Counted from the first letter of the stretch, positions 50,847 to 61,790 are shown. The stretch: DNA of 62,317 bases from Rothia santali (GCF_024199905.1 NZ_JANAFB010000020.1:1-62317), one strand, 5' to 3'. Numbers and translations: made by a program. The notes: generated from the letters alone by a model not told the origin.

Positions 50847-51248
50847 TCATCTCCTGGGGGTGGGGTCGGACCGGACGGAGCGGACCCAGAGGGCCAGCGC
50901 CGCGAGGTAGAACGGGGCGGCGCTGGAGGCGATCAGGACGTGCCGGCGGGGGCGGCGTCGGGCGTGGGTGCCGAAGCGGGGCAACAGCGCCAGCGGGGCC
51001 AGCGCCCCGAGCAGGGCGACGCCGCGGGCGCGGTGGCGCGGGAGGAGCAGGCGGCGGCGAGCGCCGTCGTCGCGCACGTCAGGATGAACAGGCGGGCGTG
51101 GACGGCGGGGCAGCCGGTGCCGCCGGAGGCTCGCCGTGCCCACCAGGACGTTGGCGAGGTAGACGGCGCAGGCCACCGGCGTCCACGGGGCGCGGCCCGA
51201 GAGCAGCCGGCGCACGACGCCGCGCGCTCGCCTCCCCGTCCCGGCCAT
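50847..51248 (-). CDS. Small membrane protein with two probable compensating frameshifts
   Basis: An open 133-codon frame from ATG 51248 starts with VACAVYLANVLVGTASL (helix) and ends with RGVALLGALAPLALLPRF and RHVLIASSAAPFYLAALALWV (two helices). The stretch between (about 51000-51115) is Arg/Pro-rich in this frame, but in another frame it reads AVHARLFILTCATTALAAAC, a good membrane helix. Two indels that restore the frame explain this: either sequencing errors in G/C runs or a damaged four-helix protein. It is followed 3 bases later by the nitroreductase gene. The family is not recognised. Confidence 0.55.
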   Translation of the reverse strand: MAGTGRRARGVVRRLLSGRAPWTPVACAVYLANVLVGTASLRRHRLPRRPRPPVHPDVRDDGARRRLLLPRHRARGVALLGALAPLALLPRFGTHARRRPRRHVLIASSAAPFYLAALALWVRSVRSDPTPRR

Positions 51249-51500
51249 GCGATCCCCTCCCCCTTCGTCCTTCGTCCGTTCCCTCGCCGCCGGTGCGGCG
51301 GCGCGTCCCTCCGGCCGAAGGTGACCCCGGTCTCCGGTCCATTCTGGCACCGCGCCGCCCCCTACCGCAGGATTGCGACCCGAAACAGCAGGTCAGCCGA
51401 AGAAGATTTCCATGCCGAGCCGTCTTGTGCGCCGCGTCATGCCCGGGAAGGATGGAACGTGCCGCCGTCTGGGCGCCCCACCGCACGAGGAGGACACGCC

Positions 51501-52682
51501 GTGAAAGCACTGACCTGGCAGGGCAAGAGGAACGTCAGCGTGGAGACCGTCCCGGACCCGGGGCTGGTCATGCCCAACGACGCGATCATCGAGGTGACCT
51601 CCAGCGCGATCTGCGGCTCCGACCTGCACCTCTATGAGGTCCTCGGCCCGTTCATGGACCAGGGGGACATCCTGGGGCACGAGCCCATGGGCCGGGTCGT
51701 GGAGGCCGGGTCCCAGTCCACCCTCTCGGTGGGCGACCGCGTCGTCGTCCCCTTCAACATCTCCTGCGGCTCCTGCTGGATGTGCTCCCGCGGGCTGTAC
51801 TCGCAGTGCGAGCGGACGCAGATCACCGAGTACGGCTCGGGCGCGGCCCTGTTCGGCTTCTCGAAGCTCTACGGCTCGGTGCCCGGCGGGCAGGCGGAGT
51901 ACCTGCGGGTCCCGCACGCCGACTTCGGTCCCATCAAGGTCGGCGAGGAGCGGCCCGACCACCGCTACCTCTTTCTGAGCGACATCCTGCCGACCGCGTG
52001 GCAGGGCGTGAAGTACGCCGACGTCGGGGAGGGAGACACGCTGGCCGTCTACGGCCTGGGCCCGGTGGGCCAGTTCGCCGCCCGGATCGGCGTGCACCTG
52101 GGCGCCCGGGTCTTCGCGCTGGACCCGGTGGAGGAGCGCCGGGAGATGGCCAAGCGCCACGGCGTCGAGGTCTTCGACATCTCGGACGAGAGCCACGAGG
52201 CCATCCGCGACGCCACCGAGGGGCGCGGGCCCGACGCCGTGGTGGACGCCGTCGGCATGGAGGGGCACCAGTCCCCGCTGGGCAAGCTCGCCCACCAGGC
52301 CGTGGGGCTGCTGCCGGACGCCGCGGGCCAGAAGCTCATGGAGGTCGGCGGGCTGGACCGGCTCTCGGCGCTGCACTCGGCGATCGACCTGGTCCGCCGC
52401 GGCGGGACCATCAGCCTGAGCGGCGTCTACGGCGGGCAGGCCGACCCGATGCCGATGCTGACCCTCTTCGACAAGCAGATCCAGCTGCGCATGGGCCAGT
52501 GCAACGTCAAGCGGTGGATCGACGAGCTGATGCCCATCGTGGAGGACGCGAGCGACCCGCTGGGCATCGACGACCTGGTGACCCACCGCCTGCCCCTCTC
52601 CGAGGCCCCGCGGGGGTACGAGATGTTCCAGAAGAAGACCGACGGCTGCATCAAGGTGGTGCTGGAGCCGCAGGCCGGCTGA
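51501..52682 (+). CDS. Zinc-dependent alcohol dehydrogenase
   Basis: A 393-residue zinc MDR dehydrogenase of the glutathione-independent formaldehyde dehydrogenase-like group. Catalytic zinc ligands are in AICGSDLHLYE and ILGHEPMGRV; structural zinc cysteines are in CGSCWMCSRGLYSQCE. The NAD-binding motif is VYGLGPVGQFAARIG and the long insert HQSPLGKLAHQAVGLLPDAA is typical of the subgroup. GTG 51501 follows GAGGAGGA; the much longer open frame upstream is a shadow of the opposite strand. A terminator follows at 52695. Confidence 0.9.
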   Translation: MKALTWQGKRNVSVETVPDPGLVMPNDAIIEVTSSAICGSDLHLYEVLGPFMDQGDILGHEPMGRVVEAGSQSTLSVGDRVVVPFNISCGSCWMCSRGLYSQCERTQITEYGSGAALFGFSKLYGSVPGGQAEYLRVPHADFGPIKVGEERPDHRYLFLSDILPTAWQGVKYADVGEGDTLAVYGLGPVGQFAARIGVHLGARVFALDPVEERREMAKRHGVEVFDISDESHEAIRDATEGRGPDAVVDAVGMEGHQSPLGKLAHQAVGLLPDAAGQKLMEVGGLDRLSALHSAIDLVRRGGTISLSGVYGGQADPMPMLTLFDKQIQLRMGQCNVKRWIDELMPIVEDASDPLGIDDLVTHRLPLSEAPRGYEMFQKKTDGCIKVVLEPQAG

Positions 52683-52694
52683 CCGCCGGGCGTG

Positions 52695-52726
52695 CGAGGG
52701 GCCCGGAGATTCCCCCGGGCCCCTCG
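52695..52726 (+). terminator. Hairpin terminator after alcohol dehydrogenase gene
   Basis: CGAGGGGCCCGG (52695-52706) pairs perfectly with CCGGGCCCCTCG (52715-52726) across an 8-base loop, 13 bases after the stop codon. Confidence 0.75.
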
Positions 52727-52881
52727 GCCGGCCCCTCTCCGCCCCGGAATCCCGCGGTTGCATAGCAGGGCCATGATAGAGTCGGGCGGGGGATGAAACA
52801 CACCCCACCGACTCACTTCCTCTGGTGGGGCCGTAGCGGGGCGCGTCGGTTCGATTCGTCGTGCCGAAAATCGGGTGATCC

Positions 52882-54159
52882 GTGTCAGCTGTTCCTCCGA
52901 GAACGTACTCCTCTCCTCTCTTTGCCCCCGAGACCCGGTGGCCGGCCCCCTCCGCGGCCGACCCCGCCGGCCTCGACGCCGCCCCCTGGCCGCGCCGTCT
53001 GCGCGTGCTGGTGGTCGCGGCCTTCCGCAACCCCCTGACCCAGCCGCACGCGGGCGGGCTCGAGTCCCACGTGTGGACGCTCGTCCGGTCGCTGCGGCAG
53101 CGGGGCCACCACGTGGTCCTCGCCGCCCCGGAGGGCTCCGACTTCCTGGAGCACACGCCCCCGGCCCTGGTGTACCCGGCCTTCTCCTGGCCCCCCGACG
53201 TCGAGCGCACCGACACCGAGTTGCCCCCCGAGGTCCGCCTGCAGGAGAGCGACGCGCTGCGATCGGTCATGCGCTACGTCGTGGAACACCCCGGGGCGTT
53301 CGACGTCGTCCACAACCACAGCCTGAGCCCCGAACCCCACCTGTGGGTGGACCGGCTGCCGATCCCCATGGTCACGACCCTCCACACCCCGCCGCTTCCC
53401 GAGCTGTGCCGGGTCATGGACTCCTCCTCTCCCCGCCGCCACCGGTTCCTCGTGGTCTCCCGGTACACCGCGGACTCGTGGGCGCGGGAGGGGGTGCTGG
53501 CCGACGTCGTCGAGAACGGGGTCGACACCGCCCTGTGGCCCCCCTCCGAGGGCGGGCCCTCCCTCTGCTGGTTCGGGCGGATCGTGCCGGAGAAGGCGCC
53601 GCACCTGGCCATCGAGGTCGCGCGGCACCTGGGGGTTCCGCTCACGCTCGCCGGGCCCGTGGGGGACCCCGCCTACGCCGAGCGGCGGGTCTTCGCGCCC
53701 GCGGCAGGCGCCCAGCACCGCGCGCCCGCGGTGGAGTACCTCGGGCCGCTGTGCCAGAAGGAGCTCTCTGAGCTCGTGGGGTCCTCCCTGTGCACGCTGG
53801 TCACGCCCGTCTGGGATGAGCCGTTTGGACAGGTCGTGGTGGAGTCGCTGGCCTGCGGCACCCCGGTGGTGGGGATCCGCCGCGGCGGCATGGGCCAGGT
53901 CTTCGGCAACGAGGACGACGTCCGATTGGTGGAGCCCTCCCGCTTCGAGGCGCTGCAGGTCGCGCGCCTGGTCAAGGAGACCCGCAAGACCCTGGCCCTG
54001 CACCGCCAGGGCGAGGAGCGGGAGCGGCTGCGCCGCCGCGCCCGGTACCGCGCGGTGCGGCACTTCTCGATGGAGGCCGCCGTGGACGCCGTCGAGGAGG
54101 TCTACGGCAGCCTCCTGCCCGCGGGGGAACGCACCGCGCCGGGAGCACCCCGGGGCTGA
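52882..54159 (+). CDS. GT4-type glycosyltransferase
   Basis: A 425-residue GT-B glycosyltransferase. The N-terminal domain has RVLVVAAFRNPLTQPHAGGLESHVW and VVHNHSLSPEPHLW; the donor domain has VVENGVDTALWPP, CWFGRIVPEKAPHLAIEVA and PVWDEPFGQVVVESLACGTPVVG with the nucleotide-sugar glutamates. The start is GTG 52882 with no clear ribosome site. It stands apart from the main polysaccharide locus, so it may make a separate glycolipid or glycan. A terminator lies upstream at 52695 and katE converges from the right. Confidence 0.88.
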   Translation: MSAVPPRTYSSPLFAPETRWPAPSAADPAGLDAAPWPRRLRVLVVAAFRNPLTQPHAGGLESHVWTLVRSLRQRGHHVVLAAPEGSDFLEHTPPALVYPAFSWPPDVERTDTELPPEVRLQESDALRSVMRYVVEHPGAFDVVHNHSLSPEPHLWVDRLPIPMVTTLHTPPLPELCRVMDSSSPRRHRFLVVSRYTADSWAREGVLADVVENGVDTALWPPSEGGPSLCWFGRIVPEKAPHLAIEVARHLGVPLTLAGPVGDPAYAERRVFAPAAGAQHRAPAVEYLGPLCQKELSELVGSSLCTLVTPVWDEPFGQVVVESLACGTPVVGIRRGGMGQVFGNEDDVRLVEPSRFEALQVARLVKETRKTLALHRQGEERERLRRRARYRAVRHFSMEAAVDAVEEVYGSLLPAGERTAPGAPRG

Positions 54160-54238
54160 GGCCGAGCCGAGGCCGGGCCGCCCGGGCCCGGGCCGCCGAC
54201 CCGCGGCCTCCCCTCGCTCGGGTCGCCCGGGCCGCCCG

Positions 54239-56485
<2,247 letters not shown>

Positions 56486-56668
56486 GGCGCGCCCTTTCGC
56501 GTGGTGTGTGTGGTGCCGGGGCGAATGGATGCGCTGCGCCCCTCCTTCCAGTGTGGTCCAGATCTCAGGACGTGGGAGGGGGCTCGGGGAAGGAGAATGT
56601 TGCGCTCTGAGCGTGGCGACCCCCGCGGCCGGGCGGCCGGATCTGCGGTCGGGTGGCCGGGCCCGCGG

Positions 56669-57178
56669 TCAGGCGGCTGGGCCGCCGGTGCCGCGGAAGA
56701 GCCGCGCGGCCGTCGCGCGGCGCATCGACTCGAGTCGCTCCAGCTGGTCGTTGGCACTCTCGATCAGCGACTCGAGCTTCCCGCGGTCCAGCCGGTCGTC
56801 GCCGCGGGAGGCCTCCAGCATGCTGATCCACCCGCACTTCTTGCCCTCGACGCCGAGCACCAGCATCTCGAGCTCCACGAGGTCGCTCAGGGGCGAGCGG
56901 CGGAACAGCGTCCCGTTGGGCTTGAGCCTGCCGAGGGTCTCGCCGAACCCGGCCAGCAGCTGCCAGCCGCGGCCCTTCGAGGCCCCGAGGCGCTCGGCGA
57001 AGCCCGCCAGGTCGGAGCGCTCCCGCGTGACCTGGCGGGCGATCTCGCCCAGCTGCTCGCGCACGCCGGGGTCGCGCTGGGAGGTCGCGGCCCGCTTGAG
57101 GAGGTCCAGGCCCCCCTTGGAGCCGACCAGGTGGTGTTGGACATAGTCGCGGAGGAGGAACTCGTCGTCGTGCTTCAT
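56669..57178 (-). CDS. Helical-bundle protein, ferritin-like in outline
   Basis: A 169-residue, mostly helical protein: EFLLRDYVQHHLVGSKGGLDL, GVREQLGEIARQVTRERSDL, PLSDLVELEMLVLGVEGKKC and LESLIESANDQLERLESMRR are amphipathic helices spaced like a four-helix bundle. Glu, His and Asp positions might bind metal, but no clear diiron motif is present. ATG 57178 is the only good start. It lies between katE and a 72-residue membrane protein, which suggests a stress role. The family is not firmly recognised. Confidence 0.75.
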   Translation of the reverse strand: MKHDDEFLLRDYVQHHLVGSKGGLDLLKRAATSQRDPGVREQLGEIARQVTRERSDLAGFAERLGASKGRGWQLLAGFGETLGRLKPNGTLFRRSPLSDLVELEMLVLGVEGKKCGWISMLEASRGDDRLDRGKLESLIESANDQLERLESMRRATAARLFRGTGGPAA

Positions 57179-57307
57179 GGCGCGTCCGGTCCTTTCGGGA
57201 GCGGGGAGGGCGCGCAGCGGGGGCGGCGCGCCTGGGCGGGACGGGAAGGACCGGGGGCCGAGGGGCGGCACCCGGTCCGGTGGGTCAGGGCGGCGCCGGG
57301 GCCGGGT

Positions 57308-57404
57308 GGGCGACGTCGTACCGCCCAGCCGGACCGGGGGGGGGCGACGTCGCACTGCCCGGCCGGACCGGGGGACGACGTCGCGCCGCCAGGTCTGGCC
57401 GGGG
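57308..57404. repeat. Three imperfect units of about 32 bp
   Basis: Units starting near 57308, 57340 and 57373 share GGCGACGTCG...GCCGGACCGGGG, each with the self-complementary CGACGTCG or its variant. They lie in the 265-base gap between the helical-bundle gene and the small membrane protein gene, where I see no other feature. Confidence 0.6.
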
Positions 57405-57443
57405 GCCGGCGTCACATCACCCCGGCCCGGCGCCGCGGTCGGG

Positions 57444-57662
57444 TCAGCGGTTCAGCTCCTCGAGCCTCAGCGCGTTGCCGAGGGCGAAGAAGCTGGGCGC
57501 CCAGTGACCGATGAAGATGCCCCACCGGTCCGACTGCGACTTGGAGTCGCCCTTCTTGACGCGGCTGACGGCCCACGAGGTGTAGCTGAGCCCGATGGAG
57601 ACCAGCCCGGCCGCGTAGCAGTGGTCGGGGCGGAGGCCGTAGCCGTACAGGGTCTTGATCAT
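57444..57662 (-). CDS. 72-residue membrane protein, copy 1
   Basis: A 72-residue protein of unknown function: a hydrophobic segment (CYAAGLVSIGLSYTSWAVS), a charged turn (RVKKGDSKSQSDRWG) and a second hydrophobic segment (IFIGHWAPSFFALGNALRL). It is nearly the same as the product of 59764-59982 (about 60 identical residues), and the two genes flank the ThDP-enzyme gene. ATG 57662 follows GGAGAGAAG. The WGIFIGHWAPSFFALGNAL segment appears strongly conserved between the copies. Confidence 0.85.
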   Translation of the reverse strand: MIKTLYGYGLRPDHCYAAGLVSIGLSYTSWAVSRVKKGDSKSQSDRWGIFIGHWAPSFFALGNALRLEELNR

Positions 57663-57740
57663 GATCTTCTCTCCTTGCGGTGGTGGTTGATTGAGCGGGG
57701 TCTGGGTCCGGGGTCGGGGCCGGTCAGGGCCTGCGGGAGG

Positions 57741-59543
57741 TCACGCGTCGTCCTCCAGCCCGAGCAGCCGCAGCTCGATCCCGGCGTACTGGTCCAGGAG
57801 GTGCAGCGCGTGGCTCCGGCGCTCGGCGTCCTCCCGGCCGATCGCCTCGCGGATCCCCTCGAGCTTGGCGCGGTCCTGGTACAGGGGCGGCAGCAGGGGG
57901 ATCTGCGGGTCGGTCCGGACGTCGACGACAGCCGGCCGGCCCGCCGCGAGCGCCTCCTCGATCGCCCCGCCCAGCTGGGCGGGGTGGGTGACGGTCAGCC
58001 CGGCGAGCCCCAGCTGGCGGGCGTAGGCCGCGGCGTCGAACCCCGGCAGGTCCTGGCTGCGGTCGAAGCGCGGCTGGCCCTCCATCTCGCGCTGCTCCCA
58101 GCTGACCTCCGCGAGGTCGCCGTTGGTGAGGACCACGAGGACGAACCGGGGGTCCTCCCACCCCGGCCACAACCGGGAGACGGTGATGAGCTCGTTGATC
58201 CCGAGCATCTGCAGCGCCCCGTCCCCGGTGAAGGCCACGAGAGGGCGGCCGGGGTGGAGGAGCTTCGCGGCGATCCCGTACGGGACCGAGCAGCCCATGC
58301 TGGCCAGGGTGCTGGAGAGGTGGGCCCCGCCCACGGGCCCCCGGCGCAGCTGGCGGGCGTACCAGTAGACGCTGGAGCCGACGTCGAGGGCCACCAGGGC
58401 GTCGTCGTCCAGCCGGCCGTTCCACTCGTGGAAGACGGCCTCGGGGTTGACCCGGCCCGGGGCTGCCTCGACCGCCGCGCGCGCCTCGGCGACCCGCCGG
58501 CCGGCGTCGACGGCCTGCACCGTCCGCTCCCGCCAGCCGCGGTCCTCCGCCTCCGGCAGGCGGGCGAGCAGGCCCTCCAGGGAGGCGGCGGCGTCGCCCG
58601 CGATTCCCACGTCCACGGGGTGCCGGTTGCCGAGCTTCACCGGATCGATGTCGATCTGCACCGCGGGCACGCTCCCGGGCGGCGGGTAGTACTCGGTCCA
58701 GGGGTCGTCCGAGCCGACGATCAGCAGCGCGTCGCACTCCTGCAGCACGACGGCGCTCTCCGGCGTCCCGAGGTGGCCCATGGTCCCGGCCACGTAGGGG
58801 GCGCGCTCGTCCACGTGCGGCTTGCCCAGCAGGCTGGCCGCGACGGCGGCGCCGCGGCGCTCCGCGAGGGCCTCGACCTGGGGCCACGCGTTCGCGGCGC
58901 CCTGCCCCACGAGGATGGTCAGCCGCCGGGAGGGCGATAGAGCCTCCGCGGCCCGGTCCAGGTCGGCCTCGGCCGGGCGGACCTCGGGCGCGGTGCTCAC
59001 GGGCGAGGAGGGCATGTGCCCGTGCTCCTGCCCGGGCTCGGCGGCCTCGGCCTCCTGGACGTCCTGCGGGACGATGACGACGGCCGGCCCCCGGTGGGCC
59101 AGCGCCTGCCGGAAGGCACGGTCGATCGCCAGGGGCACCTGGGTGGGCGAGGCCAGCTGCTGCGCGAACCCCACGGCCACGTCCTGGAAGAGCGTGTGCA
59201 GGTCCACCTCCTGCTGGTAGCCGGAGCCCAGGGTGTCGGTCTGCTGCTGCCCGACGATCGCGACCACCGGAGCGCTGTCGGACTTCGCGTCGTAGAGGCC
59301 GTTGAGCAGGTGGATGGCGCCGGGGCCCTGGGTGGCCGTGACGACGCCGACACCGCCGCCGTACTTGGCGTGGCCCACGGCCATGAAGGCGGCCGACTCC
59401 TCGTGGCGGGCCTGGACGAACTCGGGCGTCCCGGCCCGCTGGAGCGCGCCCATGAGCGCGTTGTTGCCGTCGCCGCTGTAGCCGAAGATGCGGGTCACGC
59501 CCCACTCGGAGAGGCGGCGGACGATGAGGTCGCTGGTGAGCAT
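57741..59543 (-). CDS. poxB: ThDP-dependent pyruvate oxidase/dehydrogenase-like enzyme
   Basis: A 600-residue thiamine-diphosphate enzyme of the pyruvate oxidase / acetolactate synthase superfamily. The catalytic glutamate is in VQARHEESAAFMAVGHAK, the middle domain has LLIVGSDDPWTEYYPPPGSVPA, and the ThDP/Mg motif is FTGDGALQMLGINELI through VLTNGDLAEV. Domain order and length match PoxB (572 in E. coli) without a clear C-terminal membrane-binding helix. It could convert pyruvate to acetate, to acetyl phosphate with H2O2, or another 2-keto acid. It has a terminator upstream at 59641, so it uses its own promoter. Confidence 0.85.
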   Translation of the reverse strand: MLTSDLIVRRLSEWGVTRIFGYSGDGNNALMGALQRAGTPEFVQARHEESAAFMAVGHAKYGGGVGVVTATQGPGAIHLLNGLYDAKSDSAPVVAIVGQQQTDTLGSGYQQEVDLHTLFQDVAVGFAQQLASPTQVPLAIDRAFRQALAHRGPAVVIVPQDVQEAEAAEPGQEHGHMPSSPVSTAPEVRPAEADLDRAAEALSPSRRLTILVGQGAANAWPQVEALAERRGAAVAASLLGKPHVDERAPYVAGTMGHLGTPESAVVLQECDALLIVGSDDPWTEYYPPPGSVPAVQIDIDPVKLGNRHPVDVGIAGDAAASLEGLLARLPEAEDRGWRERTVQAVDAGRRVAEARAAVEAAPGRVNPEAVFHEWNGRLDDDALVALDVGSSVYWYARQLRRGPVGGAHLSSTLASMGCSVPYGIAAKLLHPGRPLVAFTGDGALQMLGINELITVSRLWPGWEDPRFVLVVLTNGDLAEVSWEQREMEGQPRFDRSQDLPGFDAAAYARQLGLAGLTVTHPAQLGGAIEEALAAGRPAVVDVRTDPQIPLLPPLYQDRAKLEGIREAIGREDAERRSHALHLLDQYAGIELRLLGLEDDA

Positions 59544-59640
59544 GGTGCCTCCCGGGATGGACGACGTCGGGCGGCCGGGCTCCGCGGAGCCCGCCGGCGG
59601 TGATGCGGGCCCCGGCGTGGGACCCGGCTTGAAAAACGAC

Positions 59641-59669
59641 TCGGCCCGGAGCGAGACGCTCCGGGCCGA
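59641..59669 (-). terminator. Intrinsic terminator after copy-2 small protein gene
   Basis: A 13-bp perfect stem (59641-59653 with 59657-59669) and AGA loop is followed, in the leftward direction, by AGTCGTTTTTCAAG. The T-run makes this one of the clearest terminators in the window. It separates the small gene at 59764 from the ThDP-enzyme gene. Confidence 0.9.
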
Positions 59670-59763
59670 TCCCGCCGCCCGCGAAGGCGATGCCGCGGCC
59701 CGCCCGAGCGCCGGGCGAGCCGCGGACGCCCCGGGGAGGCGGCAGGTGCTCGCGGGTGGAGTG

Positions 59764-59982
59764 CTACTTCTTGAGCTCGGCGAGCTGGAGGGCGTTGCCG
59801 AGGGCGAAGAAGGAGGGCGCCCAGTGGCCGATGAAGATCCCCCACCGGTCCGACTGCGACTTCGAGTCGCCCTTCTTGATCCGGCTGATGGCCCACGAGG
59901 TGTAGCTCAGGCCGATGGAGACGAAGCCGGCCGCGTAGAGGTGGTCGGACTTGAGGCCGTAGCTCTGCAGTGTTTTGATCAT
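59764..59982 (-). CDS. 72-residue membrane protein, copy 2
   Basis: The close paralogue of 57444-57662: YAAGFVSIGLSYTSWAISRI, then KKGDSKSQSDRWG, then IFIGHWAPSFFALGNALQL. The DNA is also very alike, so this is a recent duplication or is kept alike by gene conversion. ATG 59982 gives MIKTLQSYGLKSDH. It has its own terminator at 59641, so it is a monocistronic gene. Confidence 0.85.
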   Translation of the reverse strand: MIKTLQSYGLKSDHLYAAGFVSIGLSYTSWAISRIKKGDSKSQSDRWGIFIGHWAPSFFALGNALQLAELKK

Positions 59983-60369
59983 CGTTGATTCCTTAGGTGG
60001 GAGAAACAAGGAAGAGCGGGTCGTTCAACCGTAGACCGCTGACGACCGGGCGCACAACCGATTCACGGGACCATCGGCGGTTTTTCCGCGATCCCGCCTG
60101 CGTGATATATAACCCGAGCGCGAGCCGGAGAAAATAGGCTGCCCCTCCCTTGGCGACCCGGCCGGAACGGGCGCTGCAACGCTCCGGACCGCCGTTTGGC
60201 CCGGGTGGATCCCACGTCACAGACATCATGTCCGCGTGGATTTCCTCTGCGTTCCGGAACGGCATTTCCGCCCATTCAGCCCGCCCTGTGACGCGGATTT
60301 CATCACCTCGGAAATACGTCGCGAGGATGTACTGACGAGTTGCGTCGGCGGGGTGCTTATGATGGCCCC
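59983..60369. other. Gene-free 387-base stretch
   Basis: Upstream region of two divergent genes (59764 leftward, 60370 rightward). It has lower-GC patches near 60100-60140 and 60230-60340 and a TATATA at 60106-60111 that could serve as a -10 in either direction. A TATGAT at 60358-60363 is only 6 bases ahead of ATG 60370, so that gene may be transcribed without a leader. Open frames here look like chance. Confidence 0.5.
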
Positions 60370-60777
60370 ATGCTGCCATCAGATCGAGCCACCCCAGAGA
60401 ACGCCGAGGGCGCGGAGCATCCCCGGGAGCCGGAGGAGGAGTTCTCCACGGCCGAGATGGACCCCCGCGCACGCAACCGGCTCGCGACGCTGTGGGAGAA
60501 GTTCGACCACGACCGCGACTTCGCCCGCCGCATCAGCCAGATCATGGGGCGGGAGGACGGGTGGAACGTCCCCGAGTACGTCGTGCCGCACGAGCTGCGC
60601 CACACGGCGTCGGGGGACAAGGCCCTGGACCTCGTCGCGGCCGTGAGCGAGGCCCTGGAGGGCAGCCCCGAGAACAGGCGCCGCTACGAGGAGGGGGCGA
60701 ACGAGATCCTCGAGGAGCACCGCATCCCGTACGCCTTCTCCGGGGGCGCCCTCACCCCGGTGGAACGCGAGGCCTAG
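60370..60777 (+). CDS. Conserved-looking hypothetical protein
   Basis: A 135-residue acidic, helical protein of unknown function, with an N-terminal disordered part (about residues 1-30) and then RARNRLATLWEKFDHDRDFA, GREDGWNVPEYVVPHELRH and EALEGSPENRRRYEEGANEI. It has no membrane helix or cysteine motif. ATG 60370 is chosen because TATGAT is immediately upstream; an in-frame ATG at 60340 would lie ahead of that element. Confidence 0.65.
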   Translation: MLPSDRATPENAEGAEHPREPEEEFSTAEMDPRARNRLATLWEKFDHDRDFARRISQIMGREDGWNVPEYVVPHELRHTASGDKALDLVAAVSEALEGSPENRRRYEEGANEILEEHRIPYAFSGGALTPVEREA

Positions 60778-60781
60778 GGGG

Positions 60782-60909
60782 CTGCCGGCCAGCCCGGCGG
60801 CGGCGCGAGGGACGTGCCGGCCAGCCCGGCGGCGGCGCGAAGGACGTGCCGGCCAGCCCGGCAGTGGCGCGAGGGACGTGCCGGCCAGCCCGGCAGTGTC
60901 GCGAGGGGT
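60782..60909. repeat. Four tandem 32-bp units
   Basis: Units start at 60782, 60814, 60846 and 60878. Each begins STGCCGGCCAGCCCGGC and ends near GCGAGGGAC, with 1-4 differences between neighbours. They start 5 bases after the stop of the small gene and lie downstream of the leftward methyltransferase gene. The inner GCCGG...CCGGC can form a hairpin in each unit. Confidence 0.9.
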
Positions 60910-60974
60910 CCTGGCACCGCCGCGGTGCCCCTCGGCGAGGTCGCGACGGGCCCGAGGGGGCGGCGAACCGCGAC

Positions 60975-61790
60975 TCAGCCGCGGATCAGGAGGTTCCGCC
61001 AGGGGGCCTGGCCCACCACGCGCCACCCGTCCGGGACGGCGTCGCGCAGCTCCGCAGCCGTGTAGCTGCGACGCACCGAGATCAGCCCGTCGACGCGGAC
61101 GAAGGAGGCGCGGTCCCCCGGCCTGGCCAGCAGCGGCAGGGTGCCCGCGGCGTAGAGGCGGTACGCCCAGGGGCTGCGCCGGATGTCGCTGTGCACGACG
61201 CCGCCCGCGGCCAGCGCCGCGGAGTCGGCGAGGAACGCGCCGAGCTCCCCCGCCGCCAGGTGGTGCAGCACGTGGTTGGAGACCACGACGTCGAAGACCC
61301 GCCCCTGTGCGACCAGGTCGGCGCTGCCGGCGCGCAGGAACTCGACCTCCCCGCTCCCCTCCGGTTCCCGGCCGCCCGCGACGTGCCGGGTGAGTGCCGA
61401 ACCGCGCCCCGCAGCGCCCGCGACGCCGCCCCGCCGCGTCGCCCAGGCGTGGGCCCGCCCGTCCGGGTCGGCGGCCGTGATACGGAGGTCCAGGCCGTCC
61501 CGCCGGGCCCAGCGCGCGAGCGCGCGGACGACGTCGCCCCCTCCCGAGCCGAGGTCCAGCAGGGTGTTGACCCGCCCGGACTCCAGGCGGGGGCGCACCT
61601 GCCGGAGGTAGGTGCGGCGCCACCCGGCCACGGCCGCGTTGACCCAGCGGAAGTCGGCGTAGGTGCGCTCCAGCGCGGCGAGGTCGCAGTCGGGGTCGTC
61701 CATGAGCTCCGCGGCGTCGGCGTCCCGTTCCCGCAGGTCGGAGAGCAGGTGGCGGCCCACCGGCTCGGGACTCCCCCGGCCGGGCCTCAC
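60975..61790 (-). CDS. Class I SAM-dependent methyltransferase of PKS cluster
   Basis: A 271-residue methyltransferase. Motif I is NTLLDLGSGGGDVVRALARW, followed by ITAADPDGRAHAWA and VFDVVVSNHVLHHLAAGELG. The GTG start at 61790 overlaps the stop of the type III PKS gene as GTGA, so the two are coupled; it probably methylates the polyketide product. A loop in the middle (RRGGVAGAAGRGSALTR) is a GC-rich insertion. Confidence 0.88.
   Translation of the reverse strand: MRPGRGSPEPVGRHLLSDLRERDADAAELMDDPDCDLAALERTYADFRWVNAAVAGWRRTYLRQVRPRLESGRVNTLLDLGSGGGDVVRALARWARRDGLDLRITAADPDGRAHAWATRRGGVAGAAGRGSALTRHVAGGREPEGSGEVEFLRAGSADLVAQGRVFDVVVSNHVLHHLAAGELGAFLADSAALAAGGVVHSDIRRSPWAYRLYAAGTLPLLARPGDRASFVRVDGLISVRRSYTAAELRDAVPDGWRVVGQAPWRNLLIRG

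Noticed and set aside
50364-51500. In-frame upstream extension of the alcohol dehydrogenase
   Set aside because: It would run antisense to the nitroreductase gene and add several hundred Arg/Gly/Pro-rich residues. The family N-terminus begins at GTG 51501 with a good ribosome site.
59993-60472. 159-codon leftward open frame over the gap before 60370
   Set aside because: It overlaps the start of the rightward gene, lacks a ribosome site and shows no domain-like sequence.
60782-60909. CRISPR array
   Set aside because: The 32-bp units are directly tandem without spacers, and there is no cas gene.
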